Assembly: GCF_004216755.1 (NCBI RefSeq)
Contig: NZ_SGWZ01000005.1
Coordinates: forward strand, 124,001-188,000
From: Kerstersia gyiorum
GTDB taxonomy: Bacteria; Pseudomonadota; Gammaproteobacteria; Burkholderiales; Burkholderiaceae_B
Direction of reading: 5' to 3'
Length of the DNA: 64,000 bases
Of the stretch, positions 33,094 to 42,221 are shown piece after piece. Positions within the stretch are counted from its first letter, which is position 1. Every line of letters starts with the position of its first letter. The notes beneath the pieces are model-generated. The model searched no databases, was not told where the DNA came from, and saw only the letters and a list, made by a program, of their open reading frames with translations. The position numbers and the translations under genes are program-made.

Positions 33094-34494
33094 TTACTGC
33101 AGCTTCTTGGCCTTTTCGAAGGCCTCGTCGATGGAACCAACCATGTAGAAGGCCTGTTCCGGCAGTGCGTCGCACTCGCCTTCGACGATCATCTTGAAGC
33201 CACGGATGGTTTCCGACAGCGGCACATACTTGCCGGGCGAGCCGGTGAACACTTCTGCCACGTGGAAGGGCTGCGACAGGAAGCGCTGGATCTTACGCGC
33301 GCGGGCCACGGCCTGCTTGTCTTCCGGCGACAGTTCGTCCATGCCCAGAATGGCGATGATGTCGCGCAGTTCCTTGTAGCGTTGCAGGGTTTGCTGCACG
33401 CCACGGGCCACCTTGTAGTGCTCTTCGCCCACGATTTGCGGGTCAAGCTGGCGGCTGGTGGAATCCAGCGGGTCCACGGCGGGGTAGATACCCAGCGAGG
33501 CGATGTCACGCGACAGCACGACGGTGGAGTCCAAGTGCTGGAAGGTCGTGGCAGGGGACGGGTCGGTCAAGTCATCGGCAGGCACGTAAACGGCCTGGAT
33601 GGACGTGATGGAACCGGTCTTGGTGGAGGTGATTCGCTCTTGCAGCACGCCCATTTCTTCTGCCAGCGTCGGCTGGTAGCCCACGGCGGAAGGCATACGG
33701 CCCAGCAGTGCGGACACTTCGGTACCGGCCAGGGTGTAGCGGTAGATGTTGTCCACGAAGAACAGGATGTCGCGGCCTTCGTCACGGAACTTCTCGGCCA
33801 TCGTCAGGCCGGTCAGCGCCACGCGCAGACGGTTGCCGGGAGGCTCGTTCATCTGGCCGAACACCATGGCCACCTTGTCCAGAACGTTCGACTCTTCCAT
33901 TTCGTGGTAGAAGTCGTTGCCTTCACGGGTGCGCTCACCCACGCCGGCAAACACGGACAGACCGCTGTGCTGCTTGGCGATGTTGTTGATGAGTTCCATC
34001 ATGTTGACGGTCTTGCCCACACCGGCGCCACCGAACAGACCCACCTTGCCGCCCTTGGCGAACGGGCAGACCAGGTCAATCACCTTGATGCCGGTTTCCA
34101 GCAGTTCCACCGACGGCGACAGTTCGTCGAAACGGGGGGCCTTCTGGTGAATGGCGCGCTTTTCTTCGCAGGCGATGGGGCCGGCTTCGTCGATCGGGCG
34201 ACCCAGCACGTCCATGATGCGGCCCAGCGTGCCGTTACCCACGGGCACCGAGATCGGTGCGCCGGTGTTGGCCACGGACATGCCGCGACGCAGGCCGTCG
34301 CTGGAGCCCAGTGCGATGGTGCGGACGACGCCGTCGCCCAGCTGTTGTTGAACTTCGAACGTCAGCCCTTTTTCGGCGAACGAATCACTTTCGTCGGCCA
34401 GTGTCAGGGCGTCATAGACCTTGGGCATATGATCGCGGGGGAACTGAATATCCACCACGGCGCCGATGCACTGAACGATGGTACCGTTGCTCAT
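33094..34494 (-). CDS. atpD: ATP synthase F1 beta subunit
   Basis: The 466-residue catalytic subunit has P-loop GGAGVGKT, GERTREGNDFYHEM carrying the catalytic Glu, and the DELSEED-loop variant DELSPED. The start at 34494 (MSNGTIVQ) is the family start; the frame upstream is antisense/atpG overlap. It makes ATP at the beta-alpha interfaces of the F1 head. Confidence 0.97.
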   Translation of the reverse strand: MSNGTIVQCIGAVVDIQFPRDHMPKVYDALTLADESDSFAEKGLTFEVQQQLGDGVVRTIALGSSDGLRRGMSVANTGAPISVPVGNGTLGRIMDVLGRPIDEAGPIACEEKRAIHQKAPRFDELSPSVELLETGIKVIDLVCPFAKGGKVGLFGGAGVGKTVNMMELINNIAKQHSGLSVFAGVGERTREGNDFYHEMEESNVLDKVAMVFGQMNEPPGNRLRVALTGLTMAEKFRDEGRDILFFVDNIYRYTLAGTEVSALLGRMPSAVGYQPTLAEEMGVLQERITSTKTGSITSIQAVYVPADDLTDPSPATTFQHLDSTVVLSRDIASLGIYPAVDPLDSTSRQLDPQIVGEEHYKVARGVQQTLQRYKELRDIIAILGMDELSPEDKQAVARARKIQRFLSQPFHVAEVFTGSPGKYVPLSETIRGFKMIVEGECDALPEQAFYMVGSIDEAFEKAKKLQ

Positions 34495-34540
34495 GTCGAT
34501 TCCTTGATAATAACTTTCTTGACGGGATACCGCGCCATCG

Positions 34541-35455
34541 TCAGACGGCGGCGGCGCCCCCCACGATTTCCGAAATTTCCTTGGTGATCGCGGCTTGGCG
34601 GGTCTTGTTGTAGACCAGCTGCAGATCACCGATGACCTTCTTGGCGTTGTCCGATGCGGCCTTCATGGCCACCATGCGGGCAGACTGCTCGGACGCCATG
34701 TTCTCCGCGACCGCCTGATACACCAGGCCTTCGACGTAGCGATGCAGCAGGTCGTCGATCACGCTCTTGGCATCGGGTTCGTAGATGTAATCCCAGCCGT
34801 ACTGGCCCTTGGTCACGCCCGTGTCGGACTCAGCAGCCGCTTCGCCACGGGTCTGGTACGGGTCGACCAACTGGCCCGGCAGGGGCAGCAGGCGTTCGAA
34901 CACCGGTTCCTGACGCATCGTGTTGACGAAGCGGTTGGTGGCGACATAGACGGCGTCGATACGGCCGGCGATGAAATCGTCGAACTGCACCTTCAACGCG
35001 CCCACGAGACGCTCCAGGTTCGGCGCATCGCCCAGCTGGACTTCCTGCGACACCAGATTGACGTCCAGACGCGTCAGCAGGCCCAGGCCCTTGTTGCCAA
35101 ATGCCGTGAACTGCGTCTTCACGCCAGCAGTCTCGAACTCGCGCAGGCGGTTGAGCACCAGGCGCATGACGTTCGTGTTCAGACCGCCGCACAGACCTTT
35201 GTCGGTGGTAATGACAACCACACCCACCGCCTTCACGCTTTCGCGCTCGTGCAGATACGGATGGCTGTATTCAGGATTGGCCTGCATCAGGTGCGAGGCG
35301 ATTTCCCTGACCTTATCGGCATAGGGACGGCCGGCGCGCATCCGCTCCTGCGCCTTGCGCATCTTGGACGCGGCGACCATTTCCATGGCCTTGGTGATCT
35401 TGCGCGTGTTCTGCACGCTCTTGATCTTGGTTCGGATTTCCTTGATTCCGGGCAT
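34541..35455 (-). CDS. atpG: ATP synthase F1 gamma subunit
   Basis: The 304-residue central-stalk subunit begins with MPGIKEIRTKIKSVQNTRKI and has the conserved KAMEMVAASKMRKAQ helix and C-terminal YNKTRQAAITKEISEIVGGA. It is slightly longer than E. coli (287) through an insert around residues 195-215 (the PYQTRGEAAAESDTGVTKG region). Start at 35455; the seven-codon longer reading is less like the family. Confidence 0.96.
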   Translation of the reverse strand: MPGIKEIRTKIKSVQNTRKITKAMEMVAASKMRKAQERMRAGRPYADKVREIASHLMQANPEYSHPYLHERESVKAVGVVVITTDKGLCGGLNTNVMRLVLNRLREFETAGVKTQFTAFGNKGLGLLTRLDVNLVSQEVQLGDAPNLERLVGALKVQFDDFIAGRIDAVYVATNRFVNTMRQEPVFERLLPLPGQLVDPYQTRGEAAAESDTGVTKGQYGWDYIYEPDAKSVIDDLLHRYVEGLVYQAVAENMASEQSARMVAMKAASDNAKKVIGDLQLVYNKTRQAAITKEISEIVGGAAAV

Positions 35456-35558
35456 TGCGCTTTCCTGTTGAGACAACCGCCGGCCTTAAGCGGCCGGCTG
35501 GCTCGGGGCGGGCATCCGACGGCTCAGCCGCCAGTCGCCCGCCTCTTGTCAAGATTCC

Positions 35559-37100
35559 TTAAAAAGCACCGTGCTTCTTGAAATCCTGGATCGCAGCAGC
35601 CAGTTCGGCCTCGCCTTCCTTGGACAGTTCCTTGGTGTTTTCGATGGCTTCGATCAGGCTGGCGTTCTTGCTCTTCAGGGTATCCTTCAAGCCCTTCTCG
35701 AACGACAGAACCTTCTCGACGGCCACGTCATCCAGGTAACCGTTGTTGACGGTGAACAGCGTCACAGCCAGTTCCCAGACCTGCAGCGGCTGGTACTGGG
35801 GCTGCTTGAGCAGTTCCACCACGCGCTTGCCGCGCTCCAGCTGGCGACGGGTTGCGTCGTCGAGGTCGGAGGCGAACTGGGCGAAGGCGGCCAATTCACG
35901 GTACTGGGCCAAGTCGGTACGAATACCGCCGGACAGCTTCTTGACGACCTTGGTCTGGGCAGCGCCACCCACGCGCGACACCGAGATACCGGCGTTGATG
36001 GCGGGACGGATACCAGCGTTGAACAGGTCGGTTTCCAGGAAGATCTGGCCGTCGGTGATCGAGATCACGTTGGTCGGCACGAAAGCGGACACGTCGCCAG
36101 CTTGCGTTTCGATGATAGGCAGTGCGGTCAGCGAACCGGTCTTGCCCTTCACTTCGCCGTTGGTGAACTTCTCGACGTACTCTTCGCTGACGCGAGCAGC
36201 ACGTTCCAGCAGGCGGGAGTGCAGGTAGAACACGTCGCCGGGGTAAGCTTCACGGCCGGGAGGACGGCGCAGCAGCAGCGAGACCTGGCGATAGGCCCAG
36301 GCTTGCTTGGTCAGGTCATCATAAATGATGAGCGCGTCTTCGCCACGATCGCGGAAGTATTCGCCCATGGTGCAGCCCGAGTACGCAGCCAGGTATTGCA
36401 TGGCGGCGGAATCGGAGGCAGCGGCGGCCACGATAATGGTGTATTCCAGCGCGCCGTGCTCTTCGAGCTTGCGCACCACGTTGTTGATTGTCGAAGCCTT
36501 CTGACCAATGGCGACGTACACGCAGGTAACGTTCTTGCCCTTCTGGTTGATGATGGCATCAACGGCAACAGCGGTCTTGCCGGTCTGACGGTCACCGATG
36601 ATCAGCTCGCGCTGGCCACGGCCGATAGGCACCATGGAGTCAATGGCCTTGACACCGGTTTGCAGCGGCTGCGACACCGACTTGCGCCAGATCACGCCGG
36701 GCGCGACCTTCTCGATGACGTCGGTCAGCTTGGCGTCGATCGGGCCCTTGCCGTCGATAGGCACACCCAGCGCGTTGACCACACGGCCACGCAGCTCGGG
36801 GCCGACGGGGACTTCGAGAATGCGGCCGGTCGCCTTGACAGGGTCGCCTTCGGAAACGCCGATGTAGTCGCCCAGCACCACGGCGCCGACGGAGTCGCGC
36901 TCGAGGTTCAGTGCCAGACCATAGACGTTGTTGGGAAATTCGAGCATTTCGCCCTGCATCACGCCGGACAGGCCGTGGATACGGGTGATGCCGTCGGTCA
37001 CGGACACAACCGTGCCCTGCGTACGGATATCAGTCGAAACGCCCAGGCCTTCGATACGGCTCTTGAGCAGTTCGCTGATCTCGGACGGATTGAGTTGCAT
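35559..37100 (-). CDS. atpA: ATP synthase F1 alpha subunit
   Basis: The 513-residue non-catalytic nucleotide-binding subunit matches the E. coli length exactly. P-loop GDRQTGKT, IGQKAST, and the arginine-finger region VSRVGGAAQTK are present. It follows atpH by 32 bp. Confidence 0.97.
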   Translation of the reverse strand: MQLNPSEISELLKSRIEGLGVSTDIRTQGTVVSVTDGITRIHGLSGVMQGEMLEFPNNVYGLALNLERDSVGAVVLGDYIGVSEGDPVKATGRILEVPVGPELRGRVVNALGVPIDGKGPIDAKLTDVIEKVAPGVIWRKSVSQPLQTGVKAIDSMVPIGRGQRELIIGDRQTGKTAVAVDAIINQKGKNVTCVYVAIGQKASTINNVVRKLEEHGALEYTIIVAAAASDSAAMQYLAAYSGCTMGEYFRDRGEDALIIYDDLTKQAWAYRQVSLLLRRPPGREAYPGDVFYLHSRLLERAARVSEEYVEKFTNGEVKGKTGSLTALPIIETQAGDVSAFVPTNVISITDGQIFLETDLFNAGIRPAINAGISVSRVGGAAQTKVVKKLSGGIRTDLAQYRELAAFAQFASDLDDATRRQLERGKRVVELLKQPQYQPLQVWELAVTLFTVNNGYLDDVAVEKVLSFEKGLKDTLKSKNASLIEAIENTKELSKEGEAELAAAIQDFKKHGAF

Positions 37101-37132
37101 GTTCAGACTCCTGGAATCCAGTGTGCCGGCGA

Positions 37133-37678
37133 TCAGGCCGCCAGCGTATTGCGCATTTGGGCCAGACGTGCCAGGACGGAATCGTCCAGCACCTGATCGC
37201 CTACTGCGACGCGCACTCCGCCGATCAGCGAGGCATCGACGGTGACATTGGGTTTAAGCTTCAGGCCGAAGCGTTTCTCGAGCGCGGCCACCAGACCGGC
37301 CAGTTCCTCGCCTTCGAGCGGGAACGCGCTGGTGATATCGGCAACGGCAGCGCCTTCGCTACGGTTCTTCAGTTCAATGAACTGCCGTGCGATCTCGGGC
37401 AACAGCAACAAACGGCCGTTTTCCACGAGCAAGGTAATGAAATTGCGGGCGCTGGGCGACAGTTCGGCCTGCGTCAACTGGATAAACAGCTCAATGCTCT
37501 GTTCGTCGTTCAGACGCGGATCGGAGAAGGCTTCGCGGACATCGGGCAAGGCCACGACCTGCGCCCACTGGGACAGCAGTTCGGACCAGCTTTCAGAACC
37601 CGCCGATTCCTTGTCCTTGCTCGCAGCTTCGTACAAAGCCTCTGCATACGGGCGGGCTACAGTCGAAATTTCAGCCAT
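37133..37678 (-). CDS. atpH: ATP synthase F1 delta subunit
   Basis: The 181-residue delta subunit has an N-terminal helical domain (ARPYAEALYEAASKDK) and C-terminal GVRVAVGDQVLDDSVLARL, the family ending. It links the F1 head to the b-subunit stator. It begins 12 bp after atpF. Confidence 0.96.
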   Translation of the reverse strand: MAEISTVARPYAEALYEAASKDKESAGSESWSELLSQWAQVVALPDVREAFSDPRLNDEQSIELFIQLTQAELSPSARNFITLLVENGRLLLLPEIARQFIELKNRSEGAAVADITSAFPLEGEELAGLVAALEKRFGLKLKPNVTVDASLIGGVRVAVGDQVLDDSVLARLAQMRNTLAA

Positions 37679-37690
37679 GGCAGTCCCGGA

Positions 37691-38161
37691 TTAAAGCTGA
37701 GCTTTGAGTTGGTTCAGCAGATCGGCATGCGCCTTGGCGTCGATCTCGCGCTTCAGGATCTGCTCGGCGCCCTTGACGGCCAGGGCCGCCACGTCATTGC
37801 GCAGTGCTTCACGCACACGCTGGGCTTCCTGCAATGCGTCCTGGCGAGCTTGCTCGACGATACGAGCGCGCTCGGCTTCGGCGTCCTTGCGGGCCTGTTC
37901 CAGCAGAACCGTGCTTTGCTTTTCCACTTCGGCCAGACGCGTCTGGACTTCCGTCTTGGCATTGGCTTCGATCAGGCCGATACGGGCCTGCGCTTGAGCC
38001 AGGTCGGCCTTGCCTTTATCAGCAGCAGCCAAACCGTCTGCGATTTTCTGACGGCGTTCCTCGATCGCCTTCGTGAGGGGCGGCCAGATGAATTTCATCG
38101 AGACCCAGCCCAAAACGAAGAACACGAGCATCTGGAAGAAGATTGTCGCGTTCAGATTCAC
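37691..38161 (-). CDS. atpF: ATP synthase F0 subunit b
   Basis: The 156-residue protein (same length as E. coli b) has one N-terminal membrane helix (IFFQMLVFFVLGWVSMKFIW) and a long charged coiled coil that forms the stator stalk. Family start MNLNATIFFQ. Confidence 0.96.
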   Translation of the reverse strand: MNLNATIFFQMLVFFVLGWVSMKFIWPPLTKAIEERRQKIADGLAAADKGKADLAQAQARIGLIEANAKTEVQTRLAEVEKQSTVLLEQARKDAEAERARIVEQARQDALQEAQRVREALRNDVAALAVKGAEQILKREIDAKAHADLLNQLKAQL

Positions 38162-38321
38162 GTTCGTGTTCCTTTTACACCTTGTGCGACTCTGCTATCC
38201 GCCTGAACGCAGGAACAGAGCCAGGAATTCCTGCCGACAGGGCACACGGTCGATTGACAACCGCATGCCCGGCGCCGGCATCATGAACCGCCGGCCGCGC
38301 CGGCGGAAACAACGGTGCTTC

Positions 38322-38561
38322 TTAGACGAAAGGATTCGCGAAAGCGAACAGCATGGCGATACCCACGCCGATCAGGAAGGCGGCGTCGATCAGACCGGCC
38401 AGCAGGAACATCTTGGTTTGCAGGGCGTTCATCAGCTCAGGCTGACGGGCCGAGGCTTCGAGATACTTGCCGCCCATGATACCGATACCGATGCAGGCGC
38501 CGATGGCCCCCAAACCGATGATGAACGCGCAAGCGAGGGCAACGAAAGCAACGTTGGTCAT
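38322..38561 (-). CDS. atpE: ATP synthase F0 subunit c
   Basis: The 79-residue hairpin of two membrane helices has a glycine-rich first helix (GLGAIGACIGIGIMGG), the polar loop ARQPEL and the proton-carrying Asp59 (AGLIDAAFLIG). No extra Gln/Glu or Ser/Thr sodium ligands are evident, so it looks proton-coupled. The ATG at 38561 is used; three upstream codons are non-family. A 160-bp spacer to atpF contains no gene. Confidence 0.96.
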   Translation of the reverse strand: MTNVAFVALACAFIIGLGAIGACIGIGIMGGKYLEASARQPELMNALQTKMFLLAGLIDAAFLIGVGIAMLFAFANPFV

Positions 38562-38673
38562 GACACACAACTCCTTGGTTAAAAATCTGAAATCGAAAAA
38601 AGGAAAGAAATACCGGGTACTACCAATACATCCGACTCTGGCGCACCCGGCAATGCCGGGTGGCCCTAACCGA

Positions 38674-39555
38674 TCAGTGACCTTCGTGGGCCTGACCGAT
38701 GTAAACCAGCGTCAGCATCATGAAGATGAAGGCCTGCAGCAGCACGATCAGGATGTGGAAGATCGCCCAGATCGAACCCGCCAGCACATGGCCAATACCC
38801 AGGCCAATACTGGTGGCGTTCAATCCGGTCCAGGCACCGCCCAGCAGGGCGATCAACATGAAGACGAGTTCACCGGCGAACATGTTGCCGAACAACCGCA
38901 TCCCCAGGGACACCGACTTGGCGGCGTACTCGACCAGGTTGAGCAGGAAATTGGCAGGAGCCAGCAGCACGGCAGCGAAGCCATGGGCATGGAAAGGCGC
39001 GCTGAACAGTTCCTTGACGAAACCGCCGGGGTGCTTGATCTTGATGCCGTAGTAGAGCATCAGCAGCAGCACGCCCATGGACATGCCCATCGGGATGTTC
39101 AGGTCGGCGGTCGGCAGGATGCGGTGATAGTACAGGGGATCGCCATGCTCGGCGCCCAGGCCGGTCCAGCGCATGATGGCGGGAACCAGATCAACGGGGA
39201 TCAGGTCCAACGCATTCATGAAGACAATCCACAGGAAGACGGTCAGTGCGAGCGGCACCACGAACAGGCGGGACTTGACGTTCGGCACAATGCTGCGCGC
39301 CTGCTCGTCCACCATTTCCACCAGCATTTCAACGAAAGCCTGGAAGCGGCCCGGCACGCCCGACGTCGCGCGGCGTGCGGCACGCCACAGGAAGAACACG
39401 GCCAGCAGGCCCATCAGCACCGACCAGAAGATCGAGTCATAGTTGATGACGTCGAACTGGGCGATCAGCGACTGTTTTTCGCCGATATTGTTGTTGTGCA
39501 CCAGGTGGTGCTGGATGTAATAGGACTGAGGCGACACATCGCTGGCAGCAGCCAT
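38674..39555 (-). CDS. atpB: ATP synthase F0 subunit a
   Basis: The 293-residue membrane subunit has the essential Arg in GMRLFGNMFAGELV and the Gln-rich final helices (LLQAFIFMMLTLVYIGQAH). It forms the proton half-channels against the c-ring. Start at 39555 (MAAASDVSPQ), preceded by AGGGAA. Confidence 0.96.
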   Translation of the reverse strand: MAAASDVSPQSYYIQHHLVHNNNIGEKQSLIAQFDVINYDSIFWSVLMGLLAVFFLWRAARRATSGVPGRFQAFVEMLVEMVDEQARSIVPNVKSRLFVVPLALTVFLWIVFMNALDLIPVDLVPAIMRWTGLGAEHGDPLYYHRILPTADLNIPMGMSMGVLLLMLYYGIKIKHPGGFVKELFSAPFHAHGFAAVLLAPANFLLNLVEYAAKSVSLGMRLFGNMFAGELVFMLIALLGGAWTGLNATSIGLGIGHVLAGSIWAIFHILIVLLQAFIFMMLTLVYIGQAHEGH

Positions 39556-39638
39556 TTGATTCCCTACCCTGTTCTTTTGAGCCACCGGCACGAAGCCGAC
39601 ACACATTCATTCTTGCGGGGACGCATTATCGCGAACGA

Positions 39639-40091
39639 CTATGACAGCTTGCGCCGTCCCCACCGCGTACTGCGAAAGAGCATCCATAGCAATGGACCCT
39701 TGAGCGCGCAGATCAACCCTGCCAGCAATGCCGGCCAGACCAATCCATCACCACCCTCGGACGCCGCCCACCAAAGCAGAGCAATGGCAGCCAGCAATTT
39801 GAACGCTTGCCCAAGGATGAACACCACCGGGCTGGACTGGCCAGACACGGAAATGGTCATCATGAGACGCAGAATGAAAATCGCACTAGGTAGCAAATAG
39901 GCGCCAGCCCCGATCAAGGCAGACACGCCGGCACCCGCCCCGGCAATCAGCCAGGACAAGACCACCGCCAGGCTTCCCATCAGAACCTGTGCAACCAAAG
40001 CCCCGGCCAGTTCCTTCCTGGCCCGAAGCGCTACTTCCGTTCGCTCGGTGGCTGTCAGCATCAGACGCGGTTCTGTTCCCTGCCCCTGCAT
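39639..40091 (-). CDS. atpI: ATP synthase-associated protein I
   Basis: The 150-residue protein has four hydrophobic segments (LVAQVLMGSLAVVLSWLIAG, GVSALIGAGAYLLPSAIFIL, PVVFILGQAFKLLAAIALLW and LVWPALLAGLICALKGPLLW), the AtpI/UncI topology thought to assist c-ring assembly or Mg2+ supply. First gene of the atp operon, 84 bp before atpB. Confidence 0.88.
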   Translation of the reverse strand: MQGQGTEPRLMLTATERTEVALRARKELAGALVAQVLMGSLAVVLSWLIAGAGAGVSALIGAGAYLLPSAIFILRLMMTISVSGQSSPVVFILGQAFKLLAAIALLWWAASEGGDGLVWPALLAGLICALKGPLLWMLFRSTRWGRRKLS

Positions 40092-40141
40092 GCCTTGCCC
40101 CCTTGTTTCTGCGAACTACCCCGCAAGCGTCAAACCCAAAA

Positions 40142-40171
40142 ATTATAACTTGAAAAATTTTAACCGGGCAA
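40142..40171 (-). promoter_or_regulatory. Candidate atp operon promoter
   Basis: On the minus strand TTGCCC (40166-40171), an 18-bp AT-rich spacer and a perfect TATAAT (40142-40147) lie about 50 bp before the atpI start. The rest of the 354-bp gap to 40445 contains no gene; its right half is AT-rich and should hold the promoter of the TPS operon, including the palindrome AATGATCATT near 40350. Confidence 0.6.
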
Positions 40172-40445
40172 TCCAAAATTGCGGCACCGCAATATGGGGA
40201 TGGCCGGAGCGGTTTCAAGGTGTGCGGTAACAGCTCGACATAAGGGCACTCCGTGCATGCAGACGGGTTCCAGAGCCCGCCCCATGGCGCTGCCGCTGGA
40301 TCAGTGAGCATAAAAAAATAGCACCCAGAAATAGAACTGGTTATTATTCTCAATGATCATTAAGAAATAAAAATATTAGATTCGATCGAAAAATCTGGAT
40401 TTTTTACATCCCGACATAACGCGAACAAGCAGCCGTCCAACAAGC

Positions 40446-42197
40446 ATGCAACATAAACACACGGACCACCTCTCTCACCATGCCACATCCAGGCTCGGCT
40501 TAGGACTTGTGGCAGCGCTCTTTTCATGTCTCGTCCTCAGCCAACAACTACCTGACCCATCCCAAGAACTTCAACGACAGGAAGAACGTCAGCGCGAACG
40601 CCAACGTCAACTTGAACAGACGCCGACAGTTCGCCTAGAGACGCCGATCGCCACGCCATCAGACTATGACGCTCTGCTTCCTCATGATGAAACGCCTTGT
40701 TTTCCCATCTCAACCATTCTCCTTCAAGGAGATACAGATCACACATTCACTGCGCTTCCCTCACACAGCGGCATCACACCGTCTGGCCTGAGTGACCCTG
40801 CAATGGGGCGCTGCCTGGGCACCGAAGGCATACGCCTCGTCGTCTCCCGCATGCAACATGCACTCGTCGAACAAGGCTTCATCACCACTCATTTATTCTT
40901 GAAATCACAGGACTTAACAAACTCAGTATTAATTATCGACATCATTCCTGGACGTATTCACAATATTATTCTTTCATCAGACAGCTATCGTCCAATCAGC
41001 CTCTGGTCTGCAATGCCGGCCCGCCCGGGAGACCTGCTGAACCTGCGCGATATCGAGCAAGGCCTGGAAAACCTGCGCCGCCTGCCCAGCGTTGACGCCA
41101 ATATCGCTATCGCTGCCGCCCAGGATACCAACGCCGATGGCTACAGTGACTTAATTGTCGCCTACGCCCAGGAGCGGCCCATTCGGCTTAGTGTCAGCCT
41201 GGACGACGGCGGTAGCAATGCAACAGGAAAATACCAAGGCAGTCTCACCCTGGCGTACGACAACTGGTGGTCACTAGGCGATCTTTTGCACATTAACTTA
41301 GGCCATGATCTGGGCGGCGGGGACCTTGGTGCCAAAAGTAGCCGAAACCTGAACACCCACTACTCCTTCCCCTGGCGTAATTGGCTGGCTTCATTCAATT
41401 ACAGCCGCAATGATTATCGGCAAAACATCTCCGGCGCCAACCAGAATTATCTCTACCAGGGCAACAGCCGACAAACACAAATACAGCTCAGTCGGATGAT
41501 ATGGCGCAATGCCAGACACCGAGTCAGCCTACACGCCAAGGCTTTCCAGCGACGCTCCAGCAACTACATCGACGACACAGAAATCAAAGTGCAACGCCGG
41601 CGCACTGGCGGCTGGGAGCTTGGCATCAACCATCGGGCATTCCTCGGCAATGCAACCACCGATGTCACACTTTCTTTTCGACGTGGCACTGGCGCCTTTG
41701 GTGCCATTCCAGCACCCGAACAAAATTTTGGTGAAGGCACCGCACGCTTCAAGATCATCAACGCTGATGCCACTTTGCATCTGCCATGGCGTTGGGGCAA
41801 TCAACTCTTCCAATACAGCGCCACCTGGCGCGCACAATGGAATCGCACCCCGCTGGCACCCAATGAAAGGTTTTCAATCGGTGGACGCTACAGCGTGCGC
41901 GGCTTCGATGGTGAGTACAGCCTGATGGCCGACCGCGGCTGGCTGCTGCGCAATGAACTCGCCATATCGCTGGGCGCCGGCCTACACCAAGCCTACGGCG
42001 GCCTGGACTTCGGTGCTGTCAGCGGTCCATCCAGCGAATGGCTATCCGGCCGCCACCTAGCCGGCGCAGTTTTAGGGCTGCGCGGTAACCAAAGCGGCCT
42101 GCTTTACGACCTCTTCGTCGGCGTCCCTCTGCACAAACCTCCACACATGCAAACGGCAAATGTCACTGCCGGTTTCAGTCTCGACTACCCATTCTGA
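40446..42197 (+). CDS. Two-partner secretion outer-membrane transporter (CdiB/FhaC family)
   Basis: The 583-residue TpsB protein has a signal peptide (LGLGLVAALFSCLVLSQ), a charged linker (ELQRQEERQRERQRQLEQ), two POTRA domains (about residues 75-235) and a 16-strand Omp85-type barrel with the L6 motif Arg485-Gly-Phe in SVRGFDGEY. It would export the large adhesin encoded 24 bp downstream across the outer membrane. Base composition is lower in GC than the flanks. FhaC/ShlB and CdiB have the same architecture; the toxin-immunity pair downstream favours CdiB. Confidence 0.9.
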   Translation: MQHKHTDHLSHHATSRLGLGLVAALFSCLVLSQQLPDPSQELQRQEERQRERQRQLEQTPTVRLETPIATPSDYDALLPHDETPCFPISTILLQGDTDHTFTALPSHSGITPSGLSDPAMGRCLGTEGIRLVVSRMQHALVEQGFITTHLFLKSQDLTNSVLIIDIIPGRIHNIILSSDSYRPISLWSAMPARPGDLLNLRDIEQGLENLRRLPSVDANIAIAAAQDTNADGYSDLIVAYAQERPIRLSVSLDDGGSNATGKYQGSLTLAYDNWWSLGDLLHINLGHDLGGGDLGAKSSRNLNTHYSFPWRNWLASFNYSRNDYRQNISGANQNYLYQGNSRQTQIQLSRMIWRNARHRVSLHAKAFQRRSSNYIDDTEIKVQRRRTGGWELGINHRAFLGNATTDVTLSFRRGTGAFGAIPAPEQNFGEGTARFKIINADATLHLPWRWGNQLFQYSATWRAQWNRTPLAPNERFSIGGRYSVRGFDGEYSLMADRGWLLRNELAISLGAGLHQAYGGLDFGAVSGPSSEWLSGRHLAGAVLGLRGNQSGLLYDLFVGVPLHKPPHMQTANVTAGFSLDYPF

Positions 42198-42221
42198 ACC
42201 TCTTCTGCATTTCGAACCGCT

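Noticed and set aside
33262..34587. 441-codon plus-strand frame
   Set aside because: Antisense to atpD; no family resemblance.
40340..40365. Fur box upstream of the CdiB-like gene
   Set aside because: The AATGATCATT palindrome only partly resembles the 19-bp consensus; too weak to call.
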